Both the position numbers and the translations under genes were made by a program. From Thermocladium sp049965935 (GTDB lineage: Archaea; Thermoproteota; Thermoprotei; Thermoproteales; Thermocladiaceae): a stretch of DNA of 41,825 nucleotides. Below, piece by piece: positions 34,126 to 41,820 of the stretch. Positions within the stretch are counted from its first letter, which is position 1, and the number at the start of each line of letters is the position of its first letter. The notes beneath the pieces were generated by a model. It did not search any database. It was not told where the DNA came from and saw nothing but the letters and a program-made list of their open reading frames with translations. The stretch spans positions 1 through 41,825 of the forward strand of contig JBMFVP010000009.1 in assembly GCA_049965935.1 (NCBI GenBank), written 5' to 3'.

Positions 34126-34265
34126 AATTACTAAATAATAATATATTGTGAGGGATTTTTATGCATTACTAAAACATGCGTATTTAGAACCATTTATAGT
34201 TATTGCCATGTTTGAATCGATATCCTTTTAATGAGGCTAAAACGAAGTCGGGTAGGCGATGCTTA

Positions 34266-35483
34266 TTGATCAATACGGATTTGGTTCTAATAGCCATAGC
34301 GATGATAATTCTAATAGGTTACTTAGGCGATGCATTGTTTAGAGCCACTAGAATACCGGAAATATTGATATTAATGTTAATAGGCATCATCCTCGTTCCC
34401 CTTGGTCACCTCGTGCCGAGTAGGTATGTTGAGGTGCTTAGGCTTTTCGCTCCATTGTTCGGAAGCATAGCGCTAGTCATTATAATGTTTGATGGAGGAC
34501 GCAAAATAGATTTTGGTTCCCTCACTGCCAGCGCACTTGGTTTATTGATGGGTTTCCTCGATATAGTGCTGCCCATGTTCATCGTTGCGTTAATAATGAA
34601 TTACTTATTTGATTGGCCATATATATATGGAGCAATGCTTGGAACAATAGTGGGAGAGACTACCGCGGTCGTAATTGTTCCCGTGGCTTCACGTATAAAG
34701 ATACCAAGCGATCTCTATAATTTAGCGGTCACGGAGGCCACATTTAATTCTGTGGTGGAGATACTAATATTCTATCTCCTCCTTGTGTTGATAACTGGCT
34801 CATCATTTACTCCTCAGTCCTATGCCAAGTATGTAGTTGATTACTTAAGCGTCGCCGTATTTATGGGCCTCGTCGTGGGTTTTCTTTGGCTCTTCGCCCT
34901 TAATGTATTAAAGGGGACTAGAGGTTACGTGGCTACCATAGGTGTAGCATTCTTGTTGTATGGGGTGGTGGATTACTTGAATGGCGCCGCCGTAGTCTCT
35001 ATATTAATATTTGCAATGATAATTGGCAATTATAGAACCATTGCGCAGCACCTTAACTTGTTCATAGATATACATGAGAAGGACATGGAGATAGTTGAGG
35101 GGGAGCTAGAGTTCATAGTGAGGACATTCTTCTTCGTCTTCATAGGCATGATAGCTCTATTATCTTTCACTTACTTCGTTTACTCACTGGTAATAACAAT
35201 GGCTCTCTTACTCATCAGATACATAGAGGTTAGGACTATGATAAAGAAGGAATATAGGGGATTCGTGTTCTCTCTACTGCCAAGGGGATTAACGGTTGCG
35301 GTGCTGTCCAGCATTCTTTACTCGATGGGGGGCACCTATTTTAACGATATATTCTATTTATCATTTATGGTTATAATACTGACCAATATAATAGCCAGTG
35401 CAGCAATAAGTCGCTCAGCCCACTCATTGGAGAGAAGCATAGAGACAGGGAAGGAATCGCCGGGCAACGGCTCTGTCCAATAA
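34266..35483 (+). CDS. Cation/proton antiporter (CPA/NhaP-like)
   Basis: This is an integral membrane exchanger of the monovalent cation:proton antiporter family with about 12 hydrophobic helices. Family marks are GDALFRATRIPEILILMLIGIIL near the N-terminus, IMFDGGRKIDF, and the helix GTIVGETTAVVIVPVASRIK, which sits where CPA proteins carry their ion-site helix. The frame is open from a TTG at 34203, but those first 21 residues are polar and unlike the family. I use the TTG at 34266, which places the first helix near the N-terminus as usual. No in-frame ATG fits, so the start is uncertain. The C-terminal tail is short; no regulatory domain is attached. Confidence 0.85.
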   Translation: MINTDLVLIAIAMIILIGYLGDALFRATRIPEILILMLIGIILVPLGHLVPSRYVEVLRLFAPLFGSIALVIIMFDGGRKIDFGSLTASALGLLMGFLDIVLPMFIVALIMNYLFDWPYIYGAMLGTIVGETTAVVIVPVASRIKIPSDLYNLAVTEATFNSVVEILIFYLLLVLITGSSFTPQSYAKYVVDYLSVAVFMGLVVGFLWLFALNVLKGTRGYVATIGVAFLLYGVVDYLNGAAVVSILIFAMIIGNYRTIAQHLNLFIDIHEKDMEIVEGELEFIVRTFFFVFIGMIALLSFTYFVYSLVITMALLLIRYIEVRTMIKKEYRGFVFSLLPRGLTVAVLSSILYSMGGTYFNDIFYLSFMVIILTNIIASAAISRSAHSLERSIETGKESPGNGSVQ

Positions 35484-35524
35484 TTAAAAAATAAAAACCG
35501 CTCGCCCCAATTCATTCGCGATCA

Positions 35525-36613
35525 ATGTTGAGAGCAATAGTAATTGGTGGGGGAATAGCAGGTTCATTCATATCTCACTTCCTCCAAGAAGCGGGAGTGG
35601 ATGTGTTAATGATAAGCGAAAAGACAACTTATCCCCTGGTCGGCTTGATACATTCAATGCTTCTCCGCTTTGATACTGACATGGCATTAGCCAAGAGGAC
35701 TCTGGAGATATATAGGTCACTGGATAATTGCTGCAGTTGGGTTCTGAAGGAGTATCCCGCCTATACATTCATCGGGGAGAGTGTGGATATAAATAAGTAC
35801 ATAAGGCTTTGGTCAAGTTATGGATCCGACTCCAGCGAAATAAGCATCGAGGAGGCATCTAAGTCTATAGGGGTTAAATTAATGCCAGGGGGTCGAGTAA
35901 TAATATCTAAGGACCGATTAGTGAATATTGCGGGTATAGTGAATCACATAAGGTCACGCATGAAGGTAATCAATGGATTCGCGCGCCTCAAACGGGATGC
36001 GGGGGGATTCTCGGCATTAATTAATGGAGCTGAGTATAGAAGTGACATAATTATTATAGCGGCGGGAGCATTAAACGGCAAATTGCTCGGCGAGGTCGGG
36101 GTAAGTGTTCCGCTCAAATCATATGGGTGTAGGGCATTGCTTTTGCTGGTTGGCTCCAAATTGGATAAGGCAATAATCTATGATTATGTGAATCACTTCT
36201 ATATGAGACCGGCCACGCCGCTCACCGCATCTATAGGCGACGAGGAATCCCCCCTCGTGGATCCCCTTAATATGCCGAATCTAGTGACGCATGACTTCAT
36301 TGCATCAATGAAGAATAGCTTCAAGTCGCGCTTCGGCAAGGCACCGATTAGCTTATTTGGTAGGCAAGGTGCATGTGAATCATCGCCCGACATGTTTCCC
36401 ATAATAGGCGAAGCAGCGCCTGGCCTGTATATTATGGGTGCATTGAATGGGTATGGTGCAGAGATTGGACCTGCATTGGCTGAAGCCTTGGTAAGCATAG
36501 TACTGGGCGGGAAGCCTCGGCTAGATGTAAATCTATACTTGCTTAGCAGGTATGTGGGCGTCGCGCTTCCAAGTGATTGGGGAATAGGGCATGAGCCGCA
36601 TGAGGTTCTCTAG
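35525..36613 (+). CDS. FAD-dependent oxidoreductase (DAO family)
   Basis: The N-terminus has the dinucleotide-binding GGGIAGSFISHFLQEAG (8-24). A DAO-type beta domain and the C-terminal FAD segment follow (PIIGEAAPGLYIMGALNGYGAEIGPALAEALV). DAO enzymes oxidise amines or amino acids, such as glycine, sarcosine or glycerol-3-phosphate-like substrates; the substrate here is not evident. An A-rich stretch (AATTAAAAAATAAAAA, about 35483-35498) lies 30 bases before the ATG as a promoter. The gene is convergent with the phosphoesterase gene, and the two stop codons share the tetranucleotide CTAG at 36610-36613. Confidence 0.85.
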   Translation: MLRAIVIGGGIAGSFISHFLQEAGVDVLMISEKTTYPLVGLIHSMLLRFDTDMALAKRTLEIYRSLDNCCSWVLKEYPAYTFIGESVDINKYIRLWSSYGSDSSEISIEEASKSIGVKLMPGGRVIISKDRLVNIAGIVNHIRSRMKVINGFARLKRDAGGFSALINGAEYRSDIIIIAAGALNGKLLGEVGVSVPLKSYGCRALLLLVGSKLDKAIIYDYVNHFYMRPATPLTASIGDEESPLVDPLNMPNLVTHDFIASMKNSFKSRFGKAPISLFGRQGACESSPDMFPIIGEAAPGLYIMGALNGYGAEIGPALAEALVSIVLGGKPRLDVNLYLLSRYVGVALPSDWGIGHEPHEVL

Positions 36614-37455
36614 CGCGCCTTGCCTCTTTTCTTCACAGCATTGATGCGGCGATTATGGGTCACGGCATAGTCCTCGCTTAATCCACTTAATGTGCCGAGG
36701 AAGGTCATGTCGGTCAGATATATCTCTACATCCTTCTTCCTGTTCCATGGTTCCATATAATTAAGTATCGTATTGTGATTTGTTTTACCCATTAATGCGG
36801 TTGGCACATCAATGCCTATAGTTAATGGATTAAATGTGGGCATCACTATTACCGTTACTTTGCCTCTCCCAATCCTTTTTCCATACATCCTCTCCGATAG
36901 CTCTCTCTTACTCATCTCAAGCCGTATTATCACTGGTCTCCTCATTAAGTAACCCGTGGAGTCCTGTATGCTTATGGCTGGATGGGTGTGGCCCATGACT
37001 ATTATATCGCTTCTCTTGAAGTCATTCTCCCTAGGCTTGCTATTGCCATGAAGGAGCAATAAATTCTTGGTTCCCTCCATCAATATGCCCCTGCTATCCA
37101 CATACGTCACATTCGGCATTCCCATGCCGTTTATGATTCTATCAAGTCCCCCATCGTGATTGCCCAACACTATTAACACATTCTCGAACTTGCTTGATAA
37201 ACCAGCAATGAATTGTTTGGTCTCTAGCGTGGACTCAAGGGGTAGAGGGAGTTCATGCTTTAAGTCACCTAGTACGGCTATGTTATTCGCGCCCTCGGCC
37301 TCGGCTATCTTGATTATTTCATCAAGCATTTTCCCCGTCTGTGATGGAACCATTACTCCACGAGCCGCCATATCTATCTCGATCCCAACATGAGTATCGG
37401 CCACTAGGAGCCACCTTCTCCCGTCGATGGTAACTACGATTCCTCTTGAGTCCAT
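36610..37455 (-). CDS. Calcineurin-like metallophosphoesterase (COG1407 type)
   Basis: The two-metal phosphoesterase motifs are all present: ADTHVGIE (about 19-26), GDLKHEL (60s), LGNHDGG (about 97-103), LLHGN and GHTHPAI. This arrangement matches archaeal COG1407 phosphoesterases, which in many genomes lie beside the Lhr-type helicase; no such helicase is in this window. The extra C-terminal 100 residues are basic (KKRGKAR end). GATTAAATCC (about 37477-37486) is 27 bases before the ATG. Confidence 0.88.
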   Translation of the reverse strand: MDSRGIVVTIDGRRWLLVADTHVGIEIDMAARGVMVPSQTGKMLDEIIKIAEAEGANNIAVLGDLKHELPLPLESTLETKQFIAGLSSKFENVLIVLGNHDGGLDRIINGMGMPNVTYVDSRGILMEGTKNLLLLHGNSKPRENDFKRSDIIVMGHTHPAISIQDSTGYLMRRPVIIRLEMSKRELSERMYGKRIGRGKVTVIVMPTFNPLTIGIDVPTALMGKTNHNTILNYMEPWNRKKDVEIYLTDMTFLGTLSGLSEDYAVTHNRRINAVKKRGKAR

Positions 37456-37593
37456 TTACGGCTATGAATCGGGGAAAAGGATTTAATCTTTTCCGTTGTG
37501 GCAAATCCTAATAACGTGTTCATTTGCGCTGAGAATCGGTGCATTTAATGCAGAACTAGTAGCGTTTAATACGAATATTGTACTGAAATAATT

Positions 37594-38229
37594 ATGAGTC
37601 AACCACTACAGTTAGGCAAACCGGCGCCCGACTTCTGCGCCGACACTACGCAGGGACAAATATGTCTAAAGGATCTTAGGGGCAAGTGGGTTCTCTTCTT
37701 TAGCCACCCCGGTGACTTCACTCCAATATGCACCACTGAGTTCGTGGAATTCGCCAAGAGGTTCCCGGACTTCTCCAAGAGAGGCGTCTTCTTAATTGGA
37801 CTATCAATAGATACAGTGTTTAGCCACTTATCCTGGACCCGTAACATAAGGGAGAAATTTGGAATAGACATACCATTCCCAATAATAGGTGACCCCGAGG
37901 GAAAGGTAGCTAGGCTATTCGGCATGATTCCCGAGGGAAAAAGGGAAACAGTGAGGGCAGTTCTATTGATAGATCCCGACGGTAACATAGCTTGGATGGC
38001 ATATTACCCATACACTAATGGAAGAAACATCGATGAAATAATAAGAGTTATCGACGCAATACAAACCACATATAAGTACGGCGTCTCCACGCCAGCTAAT
38101 TGGAGACCTGGTGATCCCGTCGTTGTTCCAGCTCCTAAAACTAAGGAGGAGGCAGACGCCAGGTTAAAGGACTCATCCGTGGAATGCAAGGATTGGTACA
38201 TTTGCTTTAAGAAGCTTGAAATAAAGTAA
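37594..38229 (+). CDS. Peroxiredoxin (archaeal Prx6-type)
   Basis: This is a thiol peroxidase that removes hydrogen peroxide and organic peroxides. The peroxidatic cysteine is C46 in PGDFTPICTTEF. Two further cysteines near the end (C198 and C204 in SSVECKDWYICF) match the position of the resolving/assembly cysteines in crenarchaeal decameric peroxiredoxins such as the Aeropyrum enzyme. The length of 211 is slightly below that of Aeropyrum. A TTTAATACGAATATT promoter lies about 26 bases upstream. Confidence 0.95.
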   Translation: MSQPLQLGKPAPDFCADTTQGQICLKDLRGKWVLFFSHPGDFTPICTTEFVEFAKRFPDFSKRGVFLIGLSIDTVFSHLSWTRNIREKFGIDIPFPIIGDPEGKVARLFGMIPEGKRETVRAVLLIDPDGNIAWMAYYPYTNGRNIDEIIRVIDAIQTTYKYGVSTPANWRPGDPVVVPAPKTKEEADARLKDSSVECKDWYICFKKLEIK

Positions 38230-38252
38230 GCAAGTAAGTCATTCTCTTGCTT
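38228..38252 (+). terminator. Hairpin at the end of the peroxiredoxin gene
   Basis: AAGCAAG (38228-38234) pairs with CTTGCTT (38246-38252), overlapping the stop codon. Only a weak T-rich tail follows. The rest of 38253-38424 contains no gene that I can see. Confidence 0.3.
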
Positions 38253-38424
38253 CTTAAATTAAATCATTATTGAATTATGCAAAATTCGAACCAAGGTGCC
38301 TAATAGCGCATAACTTCAATTTTATTACTTGTTCGGCGAAGAATTGACTTCTTATTTAATTGAAAGTTAAGTCCCTTAGAGGCAAGGTCAAAGGAAAGCC
38401 GTGCTTCATCCCAGAGGCAGAAGG

Positions 38425-39189
38425 CTAGAGTAATTGGTGGCCAGCATCATCTATTGCCCTAGATATGCCGTATATAGATGCCCCACTTATGGCTAGGGTT
38501 AATTCACTGGCTATATTGAATTCCTGGAGTTCAGTGCCATAGTAATAGGCCCCCGTGAGTATTTGCTCCACATTCTTAGCAATGTTAGTGAAGTTCATGC
38601 TTATCGAGATGCTTGAGGCCCAGGACGCCAGCAATGTGGTGGATATGGGTAACGTTATTGCAATTGCTATCAGTAATCCTCCCCACGTCCGTGTATGTCT
38701 CAGCACTATCAAATCAAAGCCCAAACCCGCTAGTGCAGGAGAGTAATTCCCTATTTTTGAAAGCACATAGAAGAGCCATGCATTAGATAACGCCAATTGA
38801 GCCATCCATTGAAAGTATTGAGTGGATTGACTAAGATATACGCTGAGCGGCGCCGTGACTATCGCCGCATCCAGCGCAATTATACTAAGATAGAGTCCCT
38901 CTAAGGTGCTTGATATCGATGTGAAGATCAAGTTAAATGTAGTGGCTGGATCCCCGACTATTGATTGCAAGCCTATGGCGCTCCCCATGGTAGTCATTAT
39001 AATGCTTGACCTGCTATAAATGATATAGAAAACAGCCAAGAGCGCTACCCCATATACCGAATTATAGAGATGCTCTTCCCCCTCCCTTCTTTGCTGTGCA
39101 TTGCCTAGATTCATTCTGACCAAGCCATAACCAACCTGGATCGCCATAGATAGGTAAATTATGCCCCAATTAATGTAGGGCTGGATCAT
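38425..39189 (-). CDS. Polytopic membrane protein of unknown function
   Basis: The 254-residue protein has about six hydrophobic segments and almost no large soluble loop. The first two helices flank a short charged loop (RMNLGNAQQRREGEEHL). The C-terminal 60 residues form an amphipathic stretch (AKNVEQILTGAYYYGTELQEF) and a final helix. This arrangement loosely recalls membrane components of conjugation-like DNA-transfer systems (VirB6/TrbL-like or crenarchaeal CedA), but I have no motif that proves it. A CTTTATTTTTATTT stretch about 21-30 bases upstream serves as promoter. Confidence 0.55.
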   Translation of the reverse strand: MIQPYINWGIIYLSMAIQVGYGLVRMNLGNAQQRREGEEHLYNSVYGVALLAVFYIIYSRSSIIMTTMGSAIGLQSIVGDPATTFNLIFTSISSTLEGLYLSIIALDAAIVTAPLSVYLSQSTQYFQWMAQLALSNAWLFYVLSKIGNYSPALAGLGFDLIVLRHTRTWGGLLIAIAITLPISTTLLASWASSISISMNFTNIAKNVEQILTGAYYYGTELQEFNIASELTLAISGASIYGISRAIDDAGHQLL

Positions 39190-39369
39190 GCTTGCCCCTT
39201 CCCAAATAAAAATAAAGCTTTATGATTAATTGGCTCCCATTAGCCATAAACATTTAATTTATCCCTATACATAAGCAGTATTAAGACCCTGAAGCTCGGT
39301 GATGGGCGATTCATGAGTCCCTGATCATGGATTAGGGATGATTCTTTGGGACTGGAAAGGCGAGGAACC

Positions 39370-39780
39370 ATGAGTGATGAGGCGGCTATCAGAAAGAAAT
39401 TAATCGCCGACATAGCTAGGCTAGAGGTAGATCTAGAGGAGCTTCGATATGAAGTGAACACCGACATAAATAGTGCCCGAGTATCCGCTGGAATCGCATT
39501 ACAGAAATCCAGTGAAGCAGAATTAAAGATAAGGGAATTAGAGGCGGAGCTAAATACAATAATTGAGCTGCTGAAACCTAAACCCAGTAGGAGCAAAGTA
39601 ATGAAGCGATTACCAATTCTCGGCCTAATTGTTCTCGGTCTAATCATGCATCAATGGCTAATGACTACAGCGTGCCTACTCTGCCTAATCCTTCAATCCC
39701 CCCATCCCCGGGCTCCCCATATACATGGGGAGTGGCCATCAATGAGGGCCGATGAGCCTAAGGTAGGCCACGGAGGATAG
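39370..39780 (+). CDS. Coiled-coil protein with one membrane segment
   Basis: The first 68 residues of this 136-residue product form a continuous, highly charged heptad-type coiled coil (ARLEVDLEELRYEV, AELKIRELEAELN). A basic hinge (KPKPSRSKVMKR) precedes one hydrophobic segment (about 80-108). After that the tail is Pro/His-rich and unlike a normal protein end, and it is encoded across a perfect DNA hairpin (39713-39732), so the original C-terminus may have been altered. The start ATG 39370 has no TATA box at the usual distance. It could be a membrane-tethered scaffold; function unknown. Confidence 0.5.
   Translation: MSDEAAIRKKLIADIARLEVDLEELRYEVNTDINSARVSAGIALQKSSEAELKIRELEAELNTIIELLKPKPSRSKVMKRLPILGLIVLGLIMHQWLMTTACLLCLILQSPHPRAPHIHGEWPSMRADEPKVGHGG
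39713..39732. repeat. Perfect 8-bp hairpin within the coiled-coil gene tail
   Basis: CTCCCCAT (39713-39720) pairs with ATGGGGAG (39725-39732) across the loop ATAC. It lies inside the predicted coding tail, which is unusual, and is one of several GC-rich hairpins around the TnpB-like gene. Confidence 0.5.
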
Positions 39781-39835
39781 GCACCCGAAGCCAAGTGATT
39801 TAGAGACCCCCTATACTGAAGAGTGATGATCGTTG

Positions 39836-39881
39836 CCTCGGGAGGCCCTCCCACTAAGGGGAGGGTTTTTCCCTCCCGAGG
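39836..39881. other. Nested GC-rich double hairpin before the TnpB-like gene
   Basis: CCTCGGGAGG (39836-39845) is the exact reverse complement of CCTCCCGAGG (39872-39881). Enclosed between them, CCCTCCC and GGGAGGG pair around ACTAA, and a T5 run separates the parts. The strands can also re-pair with one another, giving alternative folds. A TATA-like GTATAAATAT follows at once. Just before it, CTGA (39816-39819) and GTGATGA (39823-39829) stand three bases apart, like a D'/C' pair, but no outer C and D boxes are seen. Confidence 0.6.
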
Positions 39882-39888
39882 TATAAAT

Positions 39889-40818
39889 ATGAATGACCAA
39901 AACATCCCATATACGGCTAAAAATAGGGGCTCTCCTTGTAGGCTCGGGACGAGTGGATTCCGTGACCCCGGGAATCCCCGTCGGCGGCACGTATTCCTGG
40001 GAATCGATGTTAATAGGGCCAGCGTTAATTTAGCAGTCATAGGATGCCTTGACTCTATCAATGTATTTACGAAAACATTCACAAGCGAATTAAAGTCGAT
40101 GGGTTTAGCCTACTCATCTAATTATATAGGGATAATAGATGATTACCTCATCAATCATGTGAGGGTTGTGTTTCCATCATTCAATGATAACGAGGTAGAG
40201 AAGCTATTGACAGTGGCATTCACTTCATGGAGCAACCTCACTAATGCGGTTTGGCTTGATTTCCTTAGGCTAGGCACCACTAGATTCAGGCAATCACTGA
40301 GACAGGAACGACGGCGAGAAATGACACTAATGATCGATGCACTGCACGTGGCTATCTCATTCATGAGAAACATGGGGATGGAAGTAATTCTAGGCGTTGA
40401 GGATCTACATGCAATGGAGAAAATAGGCGCAATGTATGACTTCGAGATAGAGTTCATCGAGTTCCTAAATCATGTCGAATCAATGCTTCGCTTGGATCCC
40501 CTTACCGCGAAACAGATGGAGACCAGGTTGGGGAACTCTGGAACCATGTGGAGCGGTTCATTGATTCAGGGAAACCATGTATACCTCATCCTACTAAATC
40601 CAATGCATACAAGCAAGTTATGCAGCAACTGCATGCGGCGTGGCCACATCAATCAAGTGCGTAGATTCGGTCACCGTAATGTGTTGTGTAATTATTGTGG
40701 TTCAATAATTGATAGGGATGAGAATGCGTCGATAATTATCGCTGTGATAGCCATGCTCATGCTCGGCAATCACTTGCCCCAGGCATCCATGCGACAATGT
40801 TTTAAACACCCCCATTAA
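39889..40818 (+). CDS. TnpB-type RuvC nuclease-fold protein without the N-terminal lobe
   Basis: From residue 35 the 309-residue product follows the C-terminal half of TnpB (IS200/IS605 OrfB). RuvC-I is FLGIDVNRASVNLAVI (D40), RuvC-II is LGVEDLHAM (E171), then NPMHTSKLCSNC and NVLCNYCG form a four-cysteine zinc ribbon (C245, C248, C267, C270). RuvC-III is DRDENASIIIA (D275/D277). All catalytic acids are present. TnpB normally has about 150-190 residues before RuvC-I; here there are about 35, and the RuvC-I to RuvC-II distance (about 130) is longer than usual. I use ATG 39889; the frame opens at 39823 but those codons lie in the hairpin. The acyltransferase gene starts 10 bases after the stop. 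Whether it is an active nuclease, a domesticated protein or a decaying remnant is open. Confidence 0.75.
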   Translation: MNDQNIPYTAKNRGSPCRLGTSGFRDPGNPRRRHVFLGIDVNRASVNLAVIGCLDSINVFTKTFTSELKSMGLAYSSNYIGIIDDYLINHVRVVFPSFNDNEVEKLLTVAFTSWSNLTNAVWLDFLRLGTTRFRQSLRQERRREMTLMIDALHVAISFMRNMGMEVILGVEDLHAMEKIGAMYDFEIEFIEFLNHVESMLRLDPLTAKQMETRLGNSGTMWSGSLIQGNHVYLILLNPMHTSKLCSNCMRRGHINQVRRFGHRNVLCNYCGSIIDRDENASIIIAVIAMLMLGNHLPQASMRQCFKHPH

Positions 40819-40828
40819 CTTGGAATTC

Positions 40829-41515
40829 ATGTATATCTCCAAGAAGGCTAACCTAAAGACCAACTTGATCGGGGACGCGGTTATATTGGGCCCCAGCGTT
40901 ATCGGGGAGGGATCCATAATCGATGGAAACGTAACGATAGGGTACCCCATTAGGTCCACGCTTAAGAAGATTGAGAAAATGAGCGACATGGATGAATTAA
41001 GCACTGGCAGCATCATAGGTAGGAACTGCATATTGAGGAGTGGAACAATAGTGTATGAGGAATCCACACTGGGGGATAACGTGGAGACCGGACACAATGT
41101 ACTAATTAGAGAGAAAACCACTATAGGCAATGGAACTAGAATAGGAACTGCTACGGTAATAGATGGAACCGTTAAGATAGGCAGCGAAGTGAGCATTCAA
41201 AGCATGGTGTATATACCAATAGGATCAATAATAGGCAATAAGGTCTTCATAGGACCCAACGTGGTTATAACAAATGATAGATACCCCCCAAGCAAGAGAC
41301 TTGATGGGGTCATCATAGAGGATAATGCGGCAATTGGAGCTAACTCCACCCTAATAGCTGGGATACGCATTGGCTCTGGATCCATGGTTGCCGCCGGTTC
41401 CGTGGTCACCAAGGACGTTCCACCCAATGTTGTTGTGGCGGGGTCACCTGCCCGCATCATATATGATAGGACCACGTACTTGGAGAAACAGAGAAAATAC
41501 GAAGCTATGCAGTGA
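40829..41515 (+). CDS. Hexapeptide-repeat acyl/acetyltransferase (LbH)
   Basis: The sequence is almost entirely left-handed beta-helix repeats ([LIV]Gxxxx): VILGPSVIGEGSIIDGNVTIG, GSIIGRNCILRSGTIVYE, TTIGNGTRIGTATVIDGTVKIG. It then has the sugar N-acetyltransferase ending NDRYPPSK..., AAIGANSTLIAGIRIGSGSMVAAGSVVTKDVP and VAGSPARII. The closest known type is the WbpD/WlbB-like nucleotide-sugar N-acetyltransferase, involved in glycan or N-linked-glycan precursor synthesis. The alternative is a DapH-type or gamma-carbonic-anhydrase relative. The ATG at 40829 gives MYISKKANL. The TTG at 40820 is possible. It follows the TnpB-like gene closely, so both may share a transcript. Confidence 0.9.
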   Translation: MYISKKANLKTNLIGDAVILGPSVIGEGSIIDGNVTIGYPIRSTLKKIEKMSDMDELSTGSIIGRNCILRSGTIVYEESTLGDNVETGHNVLIREKTTIGNGTRIGTATVIDGTVKIGSEVSIQSMVYIPIGSIIGNKVFIGPNVVITNDRYPPSKRLDGVIIEDNAAIGANSTLIAGIRIGSGSMVAAGSVVTKDVPPNVVVAGSPARIIYDRTTYLEKQRKYEAMQ

Positions 41516-41712
41516 TCAATAAGCAGCAAATGCCCTTCATGACGAGGAGATCAGTAACTGGCCCTCGTTGAAACTTCGGAGGGGGGATCCCATCATTGAG
41601 ATACCCCATTTAAGGTTATCAGTGCTCCCAGTACCAAAAATGTATAATGCTTTTCACAAATCATCTCCTCCCTTGAATATCGGAGCCTTCTTGTGATAAA
41701 ACAAACGACAAG

Positions 41713-41732
41713 CCTCGCCTTTTAGGGTGGGG
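41713..41732 (+). repeat. Hairpin resembling an IS200/IS605-family right end
   Basis: CCTCGCC pairs (with two G-T pairs) with GTGGGG on the other side of TTTTAG. The setting AAGCC...GGGGTAAT is like the RE hairpins of TnpB-encoding elements and like the hairpin at 29739-29758. No TnpA gene is near. Confidence 0.35.
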
Positions 41733-41798
41733 TAATGTTTTTAAGTGCTTGTGTGGAAGGTGTTATTGTTCCGCTGGTGAATTTTTTGGGAATGGGGA

Positions 41799-41820
41799 GC
41801 GGGGGCCGACTCACCCCCGC
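41799..41820. repeat. GC-rich hairpin at the right edge
   Basis: GCGGGGG (41799-41805) and CCCCCGC (41814-41820) are perfect inverted copies around an 8-base loop. What it belongs to lies outside the window. Confidence 0.4.

Noticed and set aside
38280..38300. ATTCGAACC, which could be a minus-strand tRNA T-loop
   Set aside because: No GC stems flank it and no acceptor or anticodon arm can be drawn.
39823..39888. N-terminal extension of the TnpB-like frame (SGGPPTKGRVFPSRG)
   Set aside because: These codons are the nested hairpin itself and lie upstream of a TATA-like element; they do not supply a TnpB N-terminal lobe.
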